Source: Campylorhamphus procurvoides
Taxonomy: Eukaryota > Chordata > Aves > Passeriformes > Dendrocolaptidae
Assembly (NCBI GenBank): GCA_013396655.1
Contig: WBMV01007609.1
Coordinates: forward strand, 586,459-650,458
Direction: 5' to 3'
DNA length: 64,000 nucleotides
The translations under genes were made by a program, and so were the position numbers. The notes under the pieces are model-generated. The model ran no database searches. It was given only the letters and a program-made list of their open reading frames with translations, and was not told the DNA's origin. Shown here one piece after another: positions 14,411 to 27,065 of this stretch; the first letter of the stretch is position 1, and each line of letters starts with the position of its first letter.

Positions 14411-14672
14411 GAATCACAGAATTATCATGGCTGGTAAAGACCTTCAAGATAATTTAGTCCAAACTGCCCACTCAGCACCATCATAATCACCCCTAAACCA
14501 TATCCTCAGCTGCCATGTCCAGATGCCTCCTGAACACTTCCAGTAACTCCAACACCTCCCTGGGCAACTTCTTCCAGTGCCTGATCACTCTTTCAGTGAA
14601 ATATCTTATGTAATATCTAATCTGAACCTGCCCTGCCACAACTTGAGCCTATTTCCTCTCATCCTTTCATAA
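14411..14672 (-). mobile_element. CR1 LINE 3'-end fragment, divergent
   Basis: Antisense CR1 starting at GAATCACAGAATTATCATGG and running through the CTCCAACACCTCCCTGGGCA block and TTTCAGTGAAATATCTTATG. It ends near TTTCCTCTCATCC. The wording differs from the other copies in the window, suggesting a different and older CR1 subfamily. Confidence 0.82.
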
Positions 14673-17145
14673 CCTCTTTTCAGGGAGTTGTAGAGAGTGA
14701 AAGTCTAATTGGTTCAGGGAAGTGGATGGCTCCACAACGAGGATGTCAAATTTAACACAACTTCCATCTGTGAACTGGGGAGAAGGGAGTAGGGATAAAA
14801 GGAAGCTAGAAACCTGGATGCATCTGCTTGTACATACAGGCAACCTTGGCAGAAGCACAAAAGACACACCCTCAGAAACATGCCCAGGTGCAAACAGGAG
14901 GCAGGTGTTTAGGTGACACAAGTGATCTCAGGCCAAGGTTTTTAGTGCTTCCTGACCTGTGGTGGTTTAGCAGAGGGAATGCCCCCCTGAAACAACGTTT
15001 CTGAAGATGTAAGATGACACAGTTTCGCAGCACAAGGTAAAGTACAGCGTGTATCGTTAGTTACCACGGAAGGTGATCCATCAGCATCTGTAGTGCAAAG
15101 AGGGAAGCAAACAGCAGAAGGAAAGCAAAGTGCTAGAAAGAATTTCTGGCTAGAATTCACTGCTTTAAATCTCCGTGTGAACACGGGCTGTGTGCCGCAG
15201 AACGCCACGCTCACACTGTGAAAGCAAAATGGGTACAAGGCTTCCATCCAACTCGGGTTTAATGGCAGAGGAGAGAGATCCACTCTTTGAGAAAAATCCC
15301 AATTGTTGATTTCTATTTTGTCTGGCAATGGAGTACAGTATTCCTCCTTCCTTCCTGCCAAAAGCAGTGGAAGTATGATGTACTTTAAAGTAATTACAGT
15401 AGCTCATCCCAGAAGTGGCTGCATTTCAAACGAGGTAGGAGATACACAAGCGGGGAGCGGCTGCTCCCCGATGGATGTTGAACCTGCCTTCAGACCTGGG
15501 GATTAAAAGGTGCTCTCCAAAACAAACCACCGTGTTTGCTTCCGATACTTGTCCAGTTTGTCTTCCTTTTGTCTGTCTAACCTTGCTGCACCTCCATGGC
15601 TGGCAAATCCAGGGCAGCACAGCCAAGCATGGCACCCCTGGGCAAGAGCTGCTTTCCTACAAAAGAGACTTGGCTAAATCCAGGAGGTTTTTTTGTTGAT
15701 CTGATGCCTCTCTGACTCCTCAGTAAAACTGGTAAACATTTGGTTGTGCCAACCTTGTACCCCTCTAAACATTGCAGCACGCTTGGAAATGTTCAGTATT
15801 CTCATTATTGGGAGAACAGCCATAATTATCCAAATAAAACTATTACTATACTGGGCCTGAGATCATAAATAGAACTTAATGGATTTTATTACATCCCAGG
15901 AAGCAAGAGCTACAGAAGGAAAAGTATTACTAAATGTGCCTTGCTGCTACCTATCCATTTCTCCTAAACACTCAGCACTTAAGAAATACCCAAAGAAACA
16001 CACTGCTCCCAGTGCATAACTACTGCAAATTCCCCTCTGAGCTCTTCCCCTTTAGCCAGCTCACAGGGTACATTTCAGCAGCTGAAAATTAAAGGGTCAC
16101 AATATTGAGCCTTCAGGTATCAAGTTCACAATGGAAATAGCAGCTGACACAGAAAGGGCTCTGCTGAGCGCGACGGTGATAATTCTGTTGCCTCGGAGCT
16201 GGAAGCAGCTCCCTTACACCAAGTTTGTTATTTAACTCAGCAAGGAATGAAAGAAAATGCCACAGCCGTGGATTTATTCCTTACACAGCCTCTTGCAAAT
16301 CATACTCCAAACTGGAGACGTGCTAACAGTGAGAGTCTTTAACTCTGACTGCAGCATCCTCTTCAACCCAGACAGCTCCCTTCAACCCAGTCAAGTGCTA
16401 GTGAATGCAGCAATGGCCTAAGTCCTTCAAGGCCATGCAAGCTCTTCTACTGGAGGCCAGCTTCCAGAAAACTTCACAGGAGCCAAACACCACTAGATGG
16501 ATACCTCCAGTCCAACAGCAGGTGATGACAAATCTGGGATGTCTGACAGCCACTGGCCCGAGTGGCCTCATGGAGAAGGGCAGGAACAAGGAGGGCTTGT
16601 GCAAGGCCCTGGGAAGGCAGGCAGATATACCTGCTTCCTATTTGCCCCTCCTCACATCATCCAGGAAAAACCATCCTGCCACCCCTGGGGACTCCCCACC
16701 TGGCCCAGGCCTGCTGCTATCTCCCAAACAGATGCATTTAGTCTCCTGAGAGCCTCCCACGTCTTATCTGGCTGGCAATTCCCAAACGTCGATCGCCAAG
16801 TCCAGCTAAAACCACTTTAAGCTCTTTTAGGCAACAATTCCGGCAAGCGCTTTGGCAGGGCAGCGAGGAAGGCGGAACGGCAGCCCCACGGTGGGATCCC
16901 CCCTCGCCGTCCTGCTGGGATGGGCATGGAAAGAACCTCCTGCACCTCGCTCTGGAGATGCTGGAAACAGGACCTGGCACAGGAACGATGTATAGTTTAC
17001 AGAGATGCCTTGCTTCAAGCAAATTTGCCTCTCAACACATGGCCAAACTCTCACGCAATAAATTAACTATTTGGCAGCCACCGAACTAGTGCTGGAGCCA
17101 AACCAATTAGGGTTTAATGTGATCCCAATTTCCTATTTCTGAGAC

Positions 17146-17175
17146 GGGGGTCGGGGAGGCGGGGGGAAAAGGGGG
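17146..17175 (+). other. Predicted G-quadruplex motif
   Basis: Four G-runs of five, four, six and five Gs separated by loops of two to four bases, which fits the canonical G3+N1-7 pattern. It is followed immediately by a GA-rich tract. Folding is inferred from pattern only. Confidence 0.6.
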
Positions 17176-17620
17176 AAGAGGAGGGAGGGAGAGCAAAGTA
17201 AATCCCCTCCTGGTTTATAAATCCTTGCCAATCATCCCAGATAAACCTGTCACCCAGAGCTCTAAATCTGCATTTGCACTCGCGTGCTCCAAGGGACACG
17301 ATGGGAAAAGGCACATCGGACGCAGCCAGGCTGACTCCTCACATGTGTTTTCCATACTTGGGAAATTCAATCATTTTAAAAATATTTACCAAGCTTTGTC
17401 TTTAATTAGAAAAACATGACGACGGATAAGGCGAGTCATTGTTTCTAAACTAGAAATGTCAGAGACCCTCATGATGTCAGAAGATAAACCCCATCACCGA
17501 CCCAGGGACGCGCTGCCAGGGCTGCAAAAGTTTGGAAGGGTTTTTTTTCATCTCCCTTCAAAGTTCAGCGCTTTACAGTCACAATTCATCAGTGGCTTCT
17601 TGGCCCCCACCAAAGCTAAT

Positions 17621-17650
17621 CAGGGAGGAGGAGGAGGAGGAGGAGGAGGG
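17621..17650 (+). repeat. (GGA)n microsatellite
   Basis: About eight to nine consecutive GGA triplets, purine-only on the + strand, ending in a GGGG run. Confidence 0.9.
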
Positions 17651-20242
17651 GAGACTCCTGCAGAATTTCTGCTAAACTGAGTGTTTTAATGCAAACGAGT
17701 TTGCACAACTGGGGAGGGACAGAGGAGCCATTTGACTTCTTTGTGTTTTAACTTCCCGGCTGTGGTACCTCCCCTGCACAAGCAATGACCTGCCCTCACC
17801 TGAGATAAGAAGATTAATCTCATCCACACCTGGAAATGCCGCCGGCTGAGACAACCCCAGCCTTTAAAGAGCTGTTAAATTAAGTTTCTGCTTAGCCAAG
17901 ACACAGGAAAATGCTTGCTCTCGGCCACAAAGTATTACAGCCCGCAACACTCCCTTAAGAAAAAGTGCTCCAAGCAGACAGCCGGGAGTTCTGCCTGCCC
18001 AGGACCATGTGTGACCATACAGCTTGAACCAAAGAAATGAAGTGCAACTGCTGTATGGCACACTGCAGTCCCCCTTCCAGCTCTGTTTGATCAAACACCT
18101 CCAGCCAGATGCAGAGAGGCTTTGCAGGCAGGATGCACAACTTGGACATATAAAGCAAATATTTGTTGGCTAACAAACAACAGATAGCTGGGATGCAATG
18201 AGTTAGGCTCATTTGTGTGCTCACCACTCCTGTTATGGTGACTGAAGAGGCTTTGCTGGCCAGGTGGGCATCAGGGAGGGTCCCTGGACTGGCTCCTCAG
18301 CACTGCCAAGCTGCTGTCTGCCACCAGCCCAGTCCCACCAGTAACCAGTGCTCAACCCAACTATCCCTCACCAGTACTTGGCCAGACCAGCCCACTCCCA
18401 CACACAGCCTTCCTGTTTTCTTTCCTTTAGGATTTGGTATGTCCTTCTCCTCTTACCTCCTGTTGCCTCCTGTCAGAAAAGGCAGGATAAAATGCACACA
18501 AAAGCCAGGTGGGAGCGTTCCAGGTGATATATTTGGAGGAACTTCCTGCTACAGCAACCAGGTGCACTATTAGGAAGTGAGAGACCAACTACCAAGAGAT
18601 CACAAGGATTAAAAAATACAGATAGCCAGAAAGAAGCTGGTATTGAAGCGAACAAGCTGGTGTGTTTATCAAGTCCACTTGGAGAAAAGCAGTAGTAAGT
18701 CTGCAAGCATTCACTATGTATTTGCCTGATTATTTTATTTCCACAATAAAAAAAGGCTACTGCTGTATTTTTCACTCAAAACCATGCCTATAACAAGAGA
18801 ATTCTCTAATATTTCTGAAACACTTTCCATTGAGCTTCAAAGTGTCACCTATGGACCTAAGTCAAGCCAAGAGCACACCATTTATCTTCTGAAAATACCC
18901 CTGCAACCCCAGCCTGAGGGCTATTAGCAACGACTGTCTTAAATACCAACATAAATCTACACTGGAGAAAATCCCTGTATGAACAGTCTGATCCTTTAAA
19001 TTATACCAATACTGCAAAGCAGTCTGTGAGGAAAACATATGTGTGGATTTTGACCTCGAAGTCCAGTTGCCAGAGAAATCACTACTGTAGAATTTAGTGC
19101 TGCTCTTTCTAGAAGAACATGAAGTGGAGAAAGGGACGTTTGAGCTGAACTCTGCAGTCAGGGCTGATTAACCTGCAGTGCACAAATACAGCCAAAACCA
19201 TGTCTAGGACTGCTGTAGCTGAATCAAACAGGGGTGGGATGTGGCAGGGAGAGATGGGGAGGTGACAGGGACACAGGAGCAGTTTTATGCCCCAGGCACA
19301 GGCTGCACAAGTGCCCTCAGGAAGGTGATTTCCAGTCTGGAGGAGTTTCAGGTCAACTGCCTGTCTGTGTGGGAACCCTTCCTCTGGGTCTTTCTACATC
19401 AGTGGGAGAGGTGGATTCAGTTCTCACCTTTGTGAGTTTTACAGACACCTCCTTCTTTTGAAGGAGAAGAGTTTACCTCTGATCCTTGCCAGCAAACAGG
19501 AAACCCGAGCAGTCCTCCTCCCTCCCCATGGGTTTATGGCAGCCTCTCGAGGTAGCTGTGATGCCCTGGCAGCTCAGGCCCATGGAAAGCACTCAGCTCA
19601 CTGTTCCACTCTAGTCCTGCTTTTAACAGTCAACTCCATAAGCTTTACCTGAAGTACAAGCTCTTCTGTATCCTCAGAGAAGCTGCAAATCAAAAAACTC
19701 TTTTTTCTTTACTCTGACTGCTTTAAAAAGTCAATTTATTTCACTTTCCCGAATACTGGCACAAGGGAAGAGTAAAATCTTAAGACTCCTATTTTACAGC
19801 ATATGAAAATCTAGACTACATCCCCAAATGATTCATTTTAATTATTGCCCACAGGAAATACCCATATAAAAAAAGTGTATTCATGAGAGTCAGTATCTGC
19901 CTTAAACTAATACGGAGCATCCCAGTTTCAAAGCAGTCCTACATTTCTTTCTTTCCTGATCATTAGTTTCACACTGAGGACTGATCCATTTCTCTGTAAC
20001 ACACACTCAAAGAAATCCAAAACCTCCTGACATTGCCAGAATCTGTATTTATAATATAGCAGAAAGCACTGGGCTGATAACCAAGGCAATGCAGATAATT
20101 TGTGCTTATAAAAAGTTAGGAGTCTACAGCAGATGATTCACTTTCTTGAGACTAAAGATAAAACCCAACAGTGTTCTTGAGAAGACACCAAGCCCAAAAA
20201 CTAAGTGATGTCTTGTGCCAGTGTTCAGCCTGTCCAACAGCT

Positions 20243-20396
20243 GGCAGGGACACCTTCCACTAGCCCAGGTTGCTCCAAGTCCCGTCCAACCTGGCCTTGG
20301 ACACTTCCAGGGATGGGGCAGCCACAGCTTCTCTGGGCACCCTGTGCCAGGGCCTGCCCACTCTCACAGGGAGGAATTTCTTCCCAATATCAGACT
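20243..20396 (-). mobile_element. CR1 LINE 3'-end fragment
   Basis: Antisense CR1: GGCAGGGACACCTTCCACTA, GCCCAGGTTGCTCCAAG, CCAACCTGGCCTTGGACACT, TCCAGGGATGGGGCAGCCAC, GCCAGGGCCTGCCCACTCTC and GGAGGAATTTCTTCCCAATA. The terminal octamer signature is missing or degraded. Confidence 0.88.
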
Positions 20397-21979
20397 GCAA
20401 AACTGAGCAGCCACATATACATCCATATGTTCCTGCCACAATCCAATAAAACATTCAAACAACTTGCCCAGTGCTGCAGAGAGTGTCGCAGGTGAGAGAG
20501 GAACCGCTTTGACACACCCACCTTGAAGCTATGATTGAGGGACAAGATCCCTGTCTCCCTTAGCTTCAATTATTTTTAGCAGCATTTCAAAGGCCTGTCT
20601 CTCCTCCCCGTGCTCAGTCTAAGAGAAAAAGGGAATCTGACCTGTCTCTGCATACACCATCAAGCTACACCGTGAGCAGACACAATGGGTGGGAATTATT
20701 TCATCTCATTCCTCGCTGCCAAAGCCTAAGCCAGCTCCTGGCCTCCCCTTGCAGTCAGTGGAAAAGGCCAGGTACCTCCAGTAAGTAATCTGTCTCATGC
20801 AAAGAGAGGTGTACAAGACAGGAGAGAGGAATCACCCTCAGAAGCACCAGTGTGACTTCAAAGGGAGCCTGGAGAAAGGAGATGCGGCACAGAGGGCTGA
20901 CTTTGGACAGCAAGGTTAAAGCAGATGATCTCACACAAGCTCCTTCTGTAGGGCCTTTTCTTCAAGGCTGACAAAAGAAGAGCCCTCCCTGGCAGTGAGG
21001 TTGGGGCCAGGTACCAGGGCTTTCCAAACCCACATGGATGTGTGGCATGGCTTGCCCACCACTGTCCCTCCTCCCACCACAAGTCCATGTGCTCAGACAG
21101 ACTAATATTGTCACTGCCTTAAAGGGTGACATCCTCACCCCGAACATCTCTACACACTTTGCAGTAAGCAGCACAATAAAGTATAAAATCACCCTCTGCA
21201 ACTTCTGTCACTTGGTAGTTCCTTCTCCATATCAAGAACGCAGCTTCAGGCTGGTTTCCACATAAGCACCTATCTTTACATTGCTTCCCTATGAGCAAGC
21301 ACACTTTGTTTTAAAATTCCCTCATTTCCTGAGCTTTAGGATGTGCTTTTAATTGCTTTTCTTCCTTCCCTTGAACTATGACTGCCCCACAGAGTCACCT
21401 CAAGGCTGTGATCCAGCCTGTGCATAAATGGCCCATGTGGGCTGTCAGCTGGACATCCACTGCCCACGGACACCATGGCTCTGTCCGGCACCTCGCTCCT
21501 CATCCTGGGATGTCCCACCCTCCATTCCAAATGTGGATAAACAAGCACACGTGAGAAAAACGCTCAGAAGGGTAACATGGCAAGAGGCACAGGACAGCCA
21601 TGGACCCTGCCCCTTGGCAGCAGCACCACACCCTGCTGCTCACCTCGTGGCTTCCAGACACTGCACATCTTCTGCCAACAAACCCCCTGCTCTGGGAAAT
21701 CAAGGCAAATGGAGCTGGAGGTATTCAATCTCCCTGCTCCAAACGGGAGAGGATGCTGCAGGGGACAGGACTCACACACTCGTGCGTGCCCGACCGCTGC
21801 CCACCCAAGTGCCTTTAGCTTGCAGGGACACACACATCCATGCCTCAGCTCTGCCGTGGATGTCTGACCGTGGCATGACTCCCTGGCACGTTTTATGGAC
21901 AAGTTTCAGCGGTGGGTTTGGGATGTGGGAAGTGCCAGGAGGGCATAGACCCCCTTGGGCCACATCACCTGGCCCGTGA
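20397..21979. other. Non-coding stretch
   Basis: Nothing recognised apart from overlapping chance frames in the GC-richer part near 21430-21980. None of these shows a domain or splice context I can support. Confidence 0.5.
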
Positions 21980-22260
21980 TGCTGTTCCCTGTCCTCTGTC
22001 TTCTGCACCCTTACCTCTGTTCCCTGGCCCCTGTCCTCTGTTTCCTTATCTCTGTCCCCTGGCCCCTGCCTTCTGTCCCCTTACCTCTGTACCCTGTTCC
22101 CATCCTCTGTTCATGTCCCCTATCCCCTCGCCCCTGTCCTCTGTCCCTGTCCCCTATCCCTGCCCCCTGTCCCCTGATCCCTAGCCCCTGATCCCTGTCT
22201 CCTGTCCCTTGAGCCCTGTCCCCTGATCCCTGCCCCCTGTCCCCTATTCCCTGTCCCTGC
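21980..22260. repeat. C-rich low-complexity tandem tract (G-rich on the - strand)
   Basis: Degenerate repetition of short words such as CCCCTGT, CCCTGAT and CCTGCCC, with almost no purine clusters on the + strand. On the - strand this yields closely spaced G-runs that match the G-quadruplex pattern many times. The tract runs straight into the 804-base gap, so the true array is probably longer than shown. Confidence 0.85.
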
Positions 22261-23064
22261 NNNNNNNNNNNNNNNNNNNNNNNNNNNNNNNNNNNNNNNN
22301 NNNNNNNNNNNNNNNNNNNNNNNNNNNNNNNNNNNNNNNNNNNNNNNNNNNNNNNNNNNNNNNNNNNNNNNNNNNNNNNNNNNNNNNNNNNNNNNNNNNN
22401 NNNNNNNNNNNNNNNNNNNNNNNNNNNNNNNNNNNNNNNNNNNNNNNNNNNNNNNNNNNNNNNNNNNNNNNNNNNNNNNNNNNNNNNNNNNNNNNNNNNN
22501 NNNNNNNNNNNNNNNNNNNNNNNNNNNNNNNNNNNNNNNNNNNNNNNNNNNNNNNNNNNNNNNNNNNNNNNNNNNNNNNNNNNNNNNNNNNNNNNNNNNN
22601 NNNNNNNNNNNNNNNNNNNNNNNNNNNNNNNNNNNNNNNNNNNNNNNNNNNNNNNNNNNNNNNNNNNNNNNNNNNNNNNNNNNNNNNNNNNNNNNNNNNN
22701 NNNNNNNNNNNNNNNNNNNNNNNNNNNNNNNNNNNNNNNNNNNNNNNNNNNNNNNNNNNNNNNNNNNNNNNNNNNNNNNNNNNNNNNNNNNNNNNNNNNN
22801 NNNNNNNNNNNNNNNNNNNNNNNNNNNNNNNNNNNNNNNNNNNNNNNNNNNNNNNNNNNNNNNNNNNNNNNNNNNNNNNNNNNNNNNNNNNNNNNNNNNN
22901 NNNNNNNNNNNNNNNNNNNNNNNNNNNNNNNNNNNNNNNNNNNNNNNNNNNNNNNNNNNNNNNNNNNNNNNNNNNNNNNNNNNNNNNNNNNNNNNNNNNN
23001 NNNNNNNNNNNNNNNNNNNNNNNNNNNNNNNNNNNNNNNNNNNNNNNNNNNNNNNNNNNNNNNN
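22261..23064. other. Assembly gap (804 N)
   Basis: Unknown bases. The gap lies between a C-rich low-complexity tract on its left and a different tandem array on its right, so it most likely hides more tandem repeat. Long open frames crossing it are artefacts of the Ns. Confidence 0.99.
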
Positions 23065-23116
23065 TGGGTGGGACACAGGGCACCGCTCCTGAGAGGTGTC
23101 CCCGCTGCCCCCAGAG

Positions 23117-23448
23117 GTGTTACAATAGCTGTACACATCTCCAAAAGGGTTCCAATACCTGTACACATCCCCAGAAGGGTTACAATACCTGTGCCCTCCC
23201 CAGAGGTGTTGCACTGCCTCTGCCCTCCTCAAAGGTGCTACACTACCTGTACCCCCCAAAGGTGTAACAATACCTGCACACACCCCCAAAAGTGTTACAC
23301 TACCTGTACTCCCCAAAGCTATTACAATACCTGTACACACCCCCCAAAAGTGTAACAATACCTGTACACACCCCAAAGGTGCTACAAAACCTGTACACTC
23401 CCCCAAAGGTGCTGCACTACCTGTGCCCCCTCAAAGGTGTTACAATAG
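23117..23448. repeat. Minisatellite, about 27-32 bp unit, roughly 11 copies
   Basis: Repeated unit built around GTTACAATACCTGTACACAC followed by CCCCAAAAGGT-like sequence. Consecutive starts are 27 to 32 bases apart. Variants swap GTTACA with GCTACA, GTAACA or GCTGCA and CTGTACAC with CTGTGCCC. Unit length varies, so it is an imperfect, ageing array. Its left edge lies about 50 bases from the assembly gap. Confidence 0.9.
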
Positions 23449-23661
23449 CCCACTACTAAACCATGTCCACAAATGTCCCAGTGAGTCTTGCCACAGCCAA
23501 ATATGCGTGTTAGAGCTGACTGGTTTTCACTTCTACGAATGAAAGCATTTAGTGCATTTATCTCTGGTAGGTGCCTTAAAGCCCAGAAATGCCAGAGTTT
23601 GGGACCATGAAGGCTTCACTGAGAGCCAGAGTCCTACCTGAGGTTTGTCGAGGCTGCAGCC

Positions 23662-23885
23662 TCATAGAATTATGGAATATCCTGAGCTGGAAGGGATCAT
23701 TGATCCAGCTCCTGGCCCTGCACAGACACCCCAACAATCCCACCCTGTCCCTCAGGGCATTGTCCAAACCCTCCTGGAGCTCTGGCAGCCTTGGGGCCGT
23801 GCCCACTGCCCTGGGGAGCCTGGTCAGTGCCCACCACCCTCTGGGGGAAGAACCTTTTCCTATGCTGAAGTCCAATTGGCATCTG
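23662..23885 (-). mobile_element. CR1 LINE 3'-end fragment
   Basis: Antisense CR1 of a distinct subfamily. It opens with TCATAGAATTATGGAATATC and GAGCTGGAAGGGATCATTGA, followed by CCTGTCCCTCAGGGCATTGT, the CTGGAGCTCTGGCAGCCTTG block and CCCTGGGGAGCCTGGTCAGT. The same subfamily recurs in sense orientation at about 42075-42478. Confidence 0.88.
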
Positions 23886-26641
23886 AAAACCAAGCACAGC
23901 CTTGCTCCTGTCCTGGAGGGACTTGCCATGGTAGGTTCCCAAGGGAAACTGCCGATAGGCCAACTCGGCCAGGGATGTCCCGACACACTTGGAAGCAGCT
24001 GTGGGAGGAAGAAATGTCTGCAAGCTGGGTTATTGCTGGGGTTTCTCTTTCCAGCAATAAAATATATACGTGATCCTGGAAGCAGAGTCAGGACCCAGCC
24101 TCCCACCAGTTAGCAAGTCATGCTGGTACCAGTGTGGCTCTTGATGCCCTGCTATCTCTTGGCTCAGCCTAGGCAGAGCTCATTCCACTGAAGGAGAGCT
24201 CTTGGAATGGGGCAGGAGACCCAAACTGGCTGCCCTAAGGCACTACCAACACCCTCAAGGCAGTGTCTCTGTAATCAAGGCTGTGGGAGCTGTGAGTCCT
24301 ACTCGGGAAAAAAGGGCACACGGTTCAGGGCTGCTGTTTCCCAGTAGGACCGTGCTCCCAGCAAACTGGGTTTGACCTGTCCCAGCTCTGGGCTGCTGGT
24401 TGCTGGGGAGCAGCCTGTGGAAAGCCCAGCACTGCAGTTTGGCACTGACTCACTGTGGATGCTCAGGGAGCCACAGGCTCTGATTGAGTTTGCCAGACAA
24501 GAACAGGCATCTCCCGGGCCCAGATGTCCCAGGGTGGAGCAGATCCAAATTTGCACAAAAAACGCCAGGACCATCCATCTAGTCCCACTGTCCTCATTTT
24601 AACTTTGTGTCTTTGCCTCCTCCCCTTGCAAGGCACCAGTGCTTCCCTGGGTCCTGCCTGCCAGAGCCTGCATCCCCCACACTGCTCTTATCTCCTGCAG
24701 CTTGGCTCTGGCCTGTGTTTACCACCACAGTGTCATCTACACCCTGGCTGAGCCCAAATTCACACTGGTGCAGCAGAAAGGGCCATTGTTTGGGGTGCTG
24801 ATAAAGGCTTTGTTTTAATTTAGCTGGTCCTCAGAGCCTGTGAAATGCCTTGAGGAGTGGCTCCATCAGAGCCCAGTAGGATGGGAGCAGCTTCCAAAGC
24901 CACCTGGACATTCCTCTCAGCCACAGCCTGGCATCTCCCTGAGGCTCACCTGGAGCCCCCGTGTGCCTGGGTGCAGAGCAGGAGATGGGAACTGCTGTGA
25001 TGATGCTGTGGGGCTGTTGCTGCCCTGCTTCGTGTCCCATCCCTCCAGAGCACCACAACCTTGGGGGACATGCCCTGCTGAGAAGTGTCACTGCTCAGAA
25101 TGAGAAGAGGGTGATGATGGCTGGGACAGCAAAGCCGAGCACCAGGATGTGCTGGGGAAGGCTCCAAAGGAGGAGTAAATGTATTTTTTGTCCTTCTTTC
25201 TCTTCAAGAGCTTTGATGTTGCCCAAGGCAAAGCATGGAGGGCACAGAGCAGCTCTGTTACGGGGTCTGCATTGCTGCTTGGGTTCTAAAGATGGAACAG
25301 CTACAGAGGGAAACCCCAAAGAGGAGAGGATTGTCTAAATAATACCCAAGAATACCCGGAAAAGGTGCACACAGGGCTTGATCTTGCAGGCCTCAATGCC
25401 AATGAAAGATACAGCTGCTCAAGACAGCAGTTTTGGGGATGTTTCCATAGGTTTGTGTGACTTCCTCAAAGAAGCAAACCCATATTTTAAATGTGGCCAT
25501 TCTGCTGCTCCTCCAGCAAGTGTCTTCTCCAGAGGGAGAGGTGTGAGCAAGGATTTCTCAGATTTGAGACAAGTGGGGCCAGGGGTGTGGGTGAGATGTG
25601 GGGCATGGACATGGTCCTGTAGGAAGGATGATTTCCAGATCCTGATGGTCTGTGAGCAGGGGGACCTTGTCACCCTGGGACACACACTGCCATAGCCTGC
25701 CCTCTGGGGACCACCCCTTCCCCAACTCCAGCTCCTCAGATTTTAAGCCATATAGCAAGCTGAGCTTGTCTCATGCTCTTTGGAGCTGGAGTAGAGGTTT
25801 GGAAACATCGACAGCCCTCAAATGAAGGCGTCAGATGCAATTTGTGATCTGCTGGTACATTAGTACACAGAGCAGGGTTTATTTGCTCCAAGAGAAAAAA
25901 AACCACCCAGCCTTTATGAGTATGGATTTCTGTTCTGTGTCCAACCGAGCAACACCTGTTCACTCAGCTGATGCTTCTGTATGTCCTTGAAATAGGCTTG
26001 TGTATTAGAGAAGGAGCTCTACAGGCATATGGACTGTATTTGGAACTCTTTTTCTCATTTAAACATAATGTATTTGGGACAAGAAAAAGACTTCTCAGCC
26101 CAGTGCAGTATGTGGGGACACAGACGCTAGAGAGGTGTAAATATATATATGTGTCTAAGTATTTATATACGTATATCACACCCGACCGAGCATCCACAGT
26201 TTTGCAAACAGCATTTTTAGGACTATAAATACACAGTCACTATACATGTTATAAATCTATGGCCAGTAAACCACAAAAATATTAATTCATGCCCTCCACA
26301 AGTCAAGAAATACTCCCACCATCTTTAGCACATTTAATTGGATATCAGACAGTCAAGTCACGGCCTGTTTTTCCATGGAGTACTTCTCTATTTGGTGCAC
26401 AGGGGAGCAGTGCTTGCTGTCCAAGCAGGTACTTGGCGTCTGCTCTGATTACTTGCTGGCATCCCACACCTCAGCTCGTGCCATGCTGATGAGCTGTGCT
26501 CTGAGGATGGTTTTTTTTAGTTCTGTTTGCTGTACCCAAGCCCTGATGTGAAGCACCATTCAGGGTCTGGTCCCATTCTGCGCTCCTTCAGCTCATACAA
26601 AGGTCCTACCAAAGGAAATAGGATGCACAGCAAGGACAGAC
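23886..26641. other. Non-coding stretch
   Basis: No exon recognised. A short TA-rich patch lies at about 26135-26180. Open frames of up to about 125 codons occur at 24961-25338 but show no homology I know and no splice context. Confidence 0.5.
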
Positions 26642-27065
26642 ACCTATTGGAGAGAATCCAGGGGAGGCCACAAAGAGGGATGGAGCACCTCTCCTATGAG
26701 GAAAGGCTGAGAGAATTGGGATTGTTCAGCCTGGAGAACAGAAGGCTTTGGGGTGACCTACCTGTGGCCTTCCTGTACGTGAAGGGAGCTGACAAGGTTG
26801 ATAGAGGTATTTTGCAAGGGCCTGGGGTGACAGAACAAGGAGGGATGGTTTCAAACTGATAGGTTTAGATTGGATATGAGGATGGAATTCTTCCCTGTCA
26901 GGTGGGCAGGCCCTGGCACAGGTTGCCCAGAGAAGCTGTGGCTGCCCCATCCCTGGGAGTGTCCAAGGCCAGGTTGGATGGGGCTTGGGGCAACCTGGGC
27001 TAGTTGGAGATGTCCCTGCCCATGGCAGGGGGTTGGTCCATTCCAAGCCAAACCTTGTATGACTC
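26642..27065 (+). mobile_element. CR1 LINE 3' fragment, about 420 bp
   Basis: Sense CR1 with an extended 5' portion: GGAGGCCACAAAGAGGGATG, AGGAAAGGCTGAGAGAATTG, TTCAGCCTGGAGAACAGAAG and GCAGGCCCTGGCACAGGTTG. It continues with CAGAGAAGCTGTGGCTGCCC, CAAGGCCAGGTTGGATGGGG and CCCTGCCCATGGCAGGGGG. The terminal signature is degraded (GTATGACTCC). Confidence 0.92.

Larger units (their letters stand above)
14673..20242. other. Non-coding stretch with CpG-retaining patches and a GGA repeat
   Basis: No exon recognised. CpG dinucleotides are unusually well kept at about 15020-15260 and 16140-17480 compared with surrounding sequence. A canonical G-quadruplex pattern lies at 17146-17175 and a (GGA)n microsatellite at about 17621-17650. 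Some of this may be regulatory; none of it looks like coding sequence. Confidence 0.5.

Noticed and set aside
22011..23406. Open frames of 279 to 428 codons on the - strand crossing 22.3-23.1 kb
   Set aside because: Most of each frame is N. The readable ends are low-complexity repeat.
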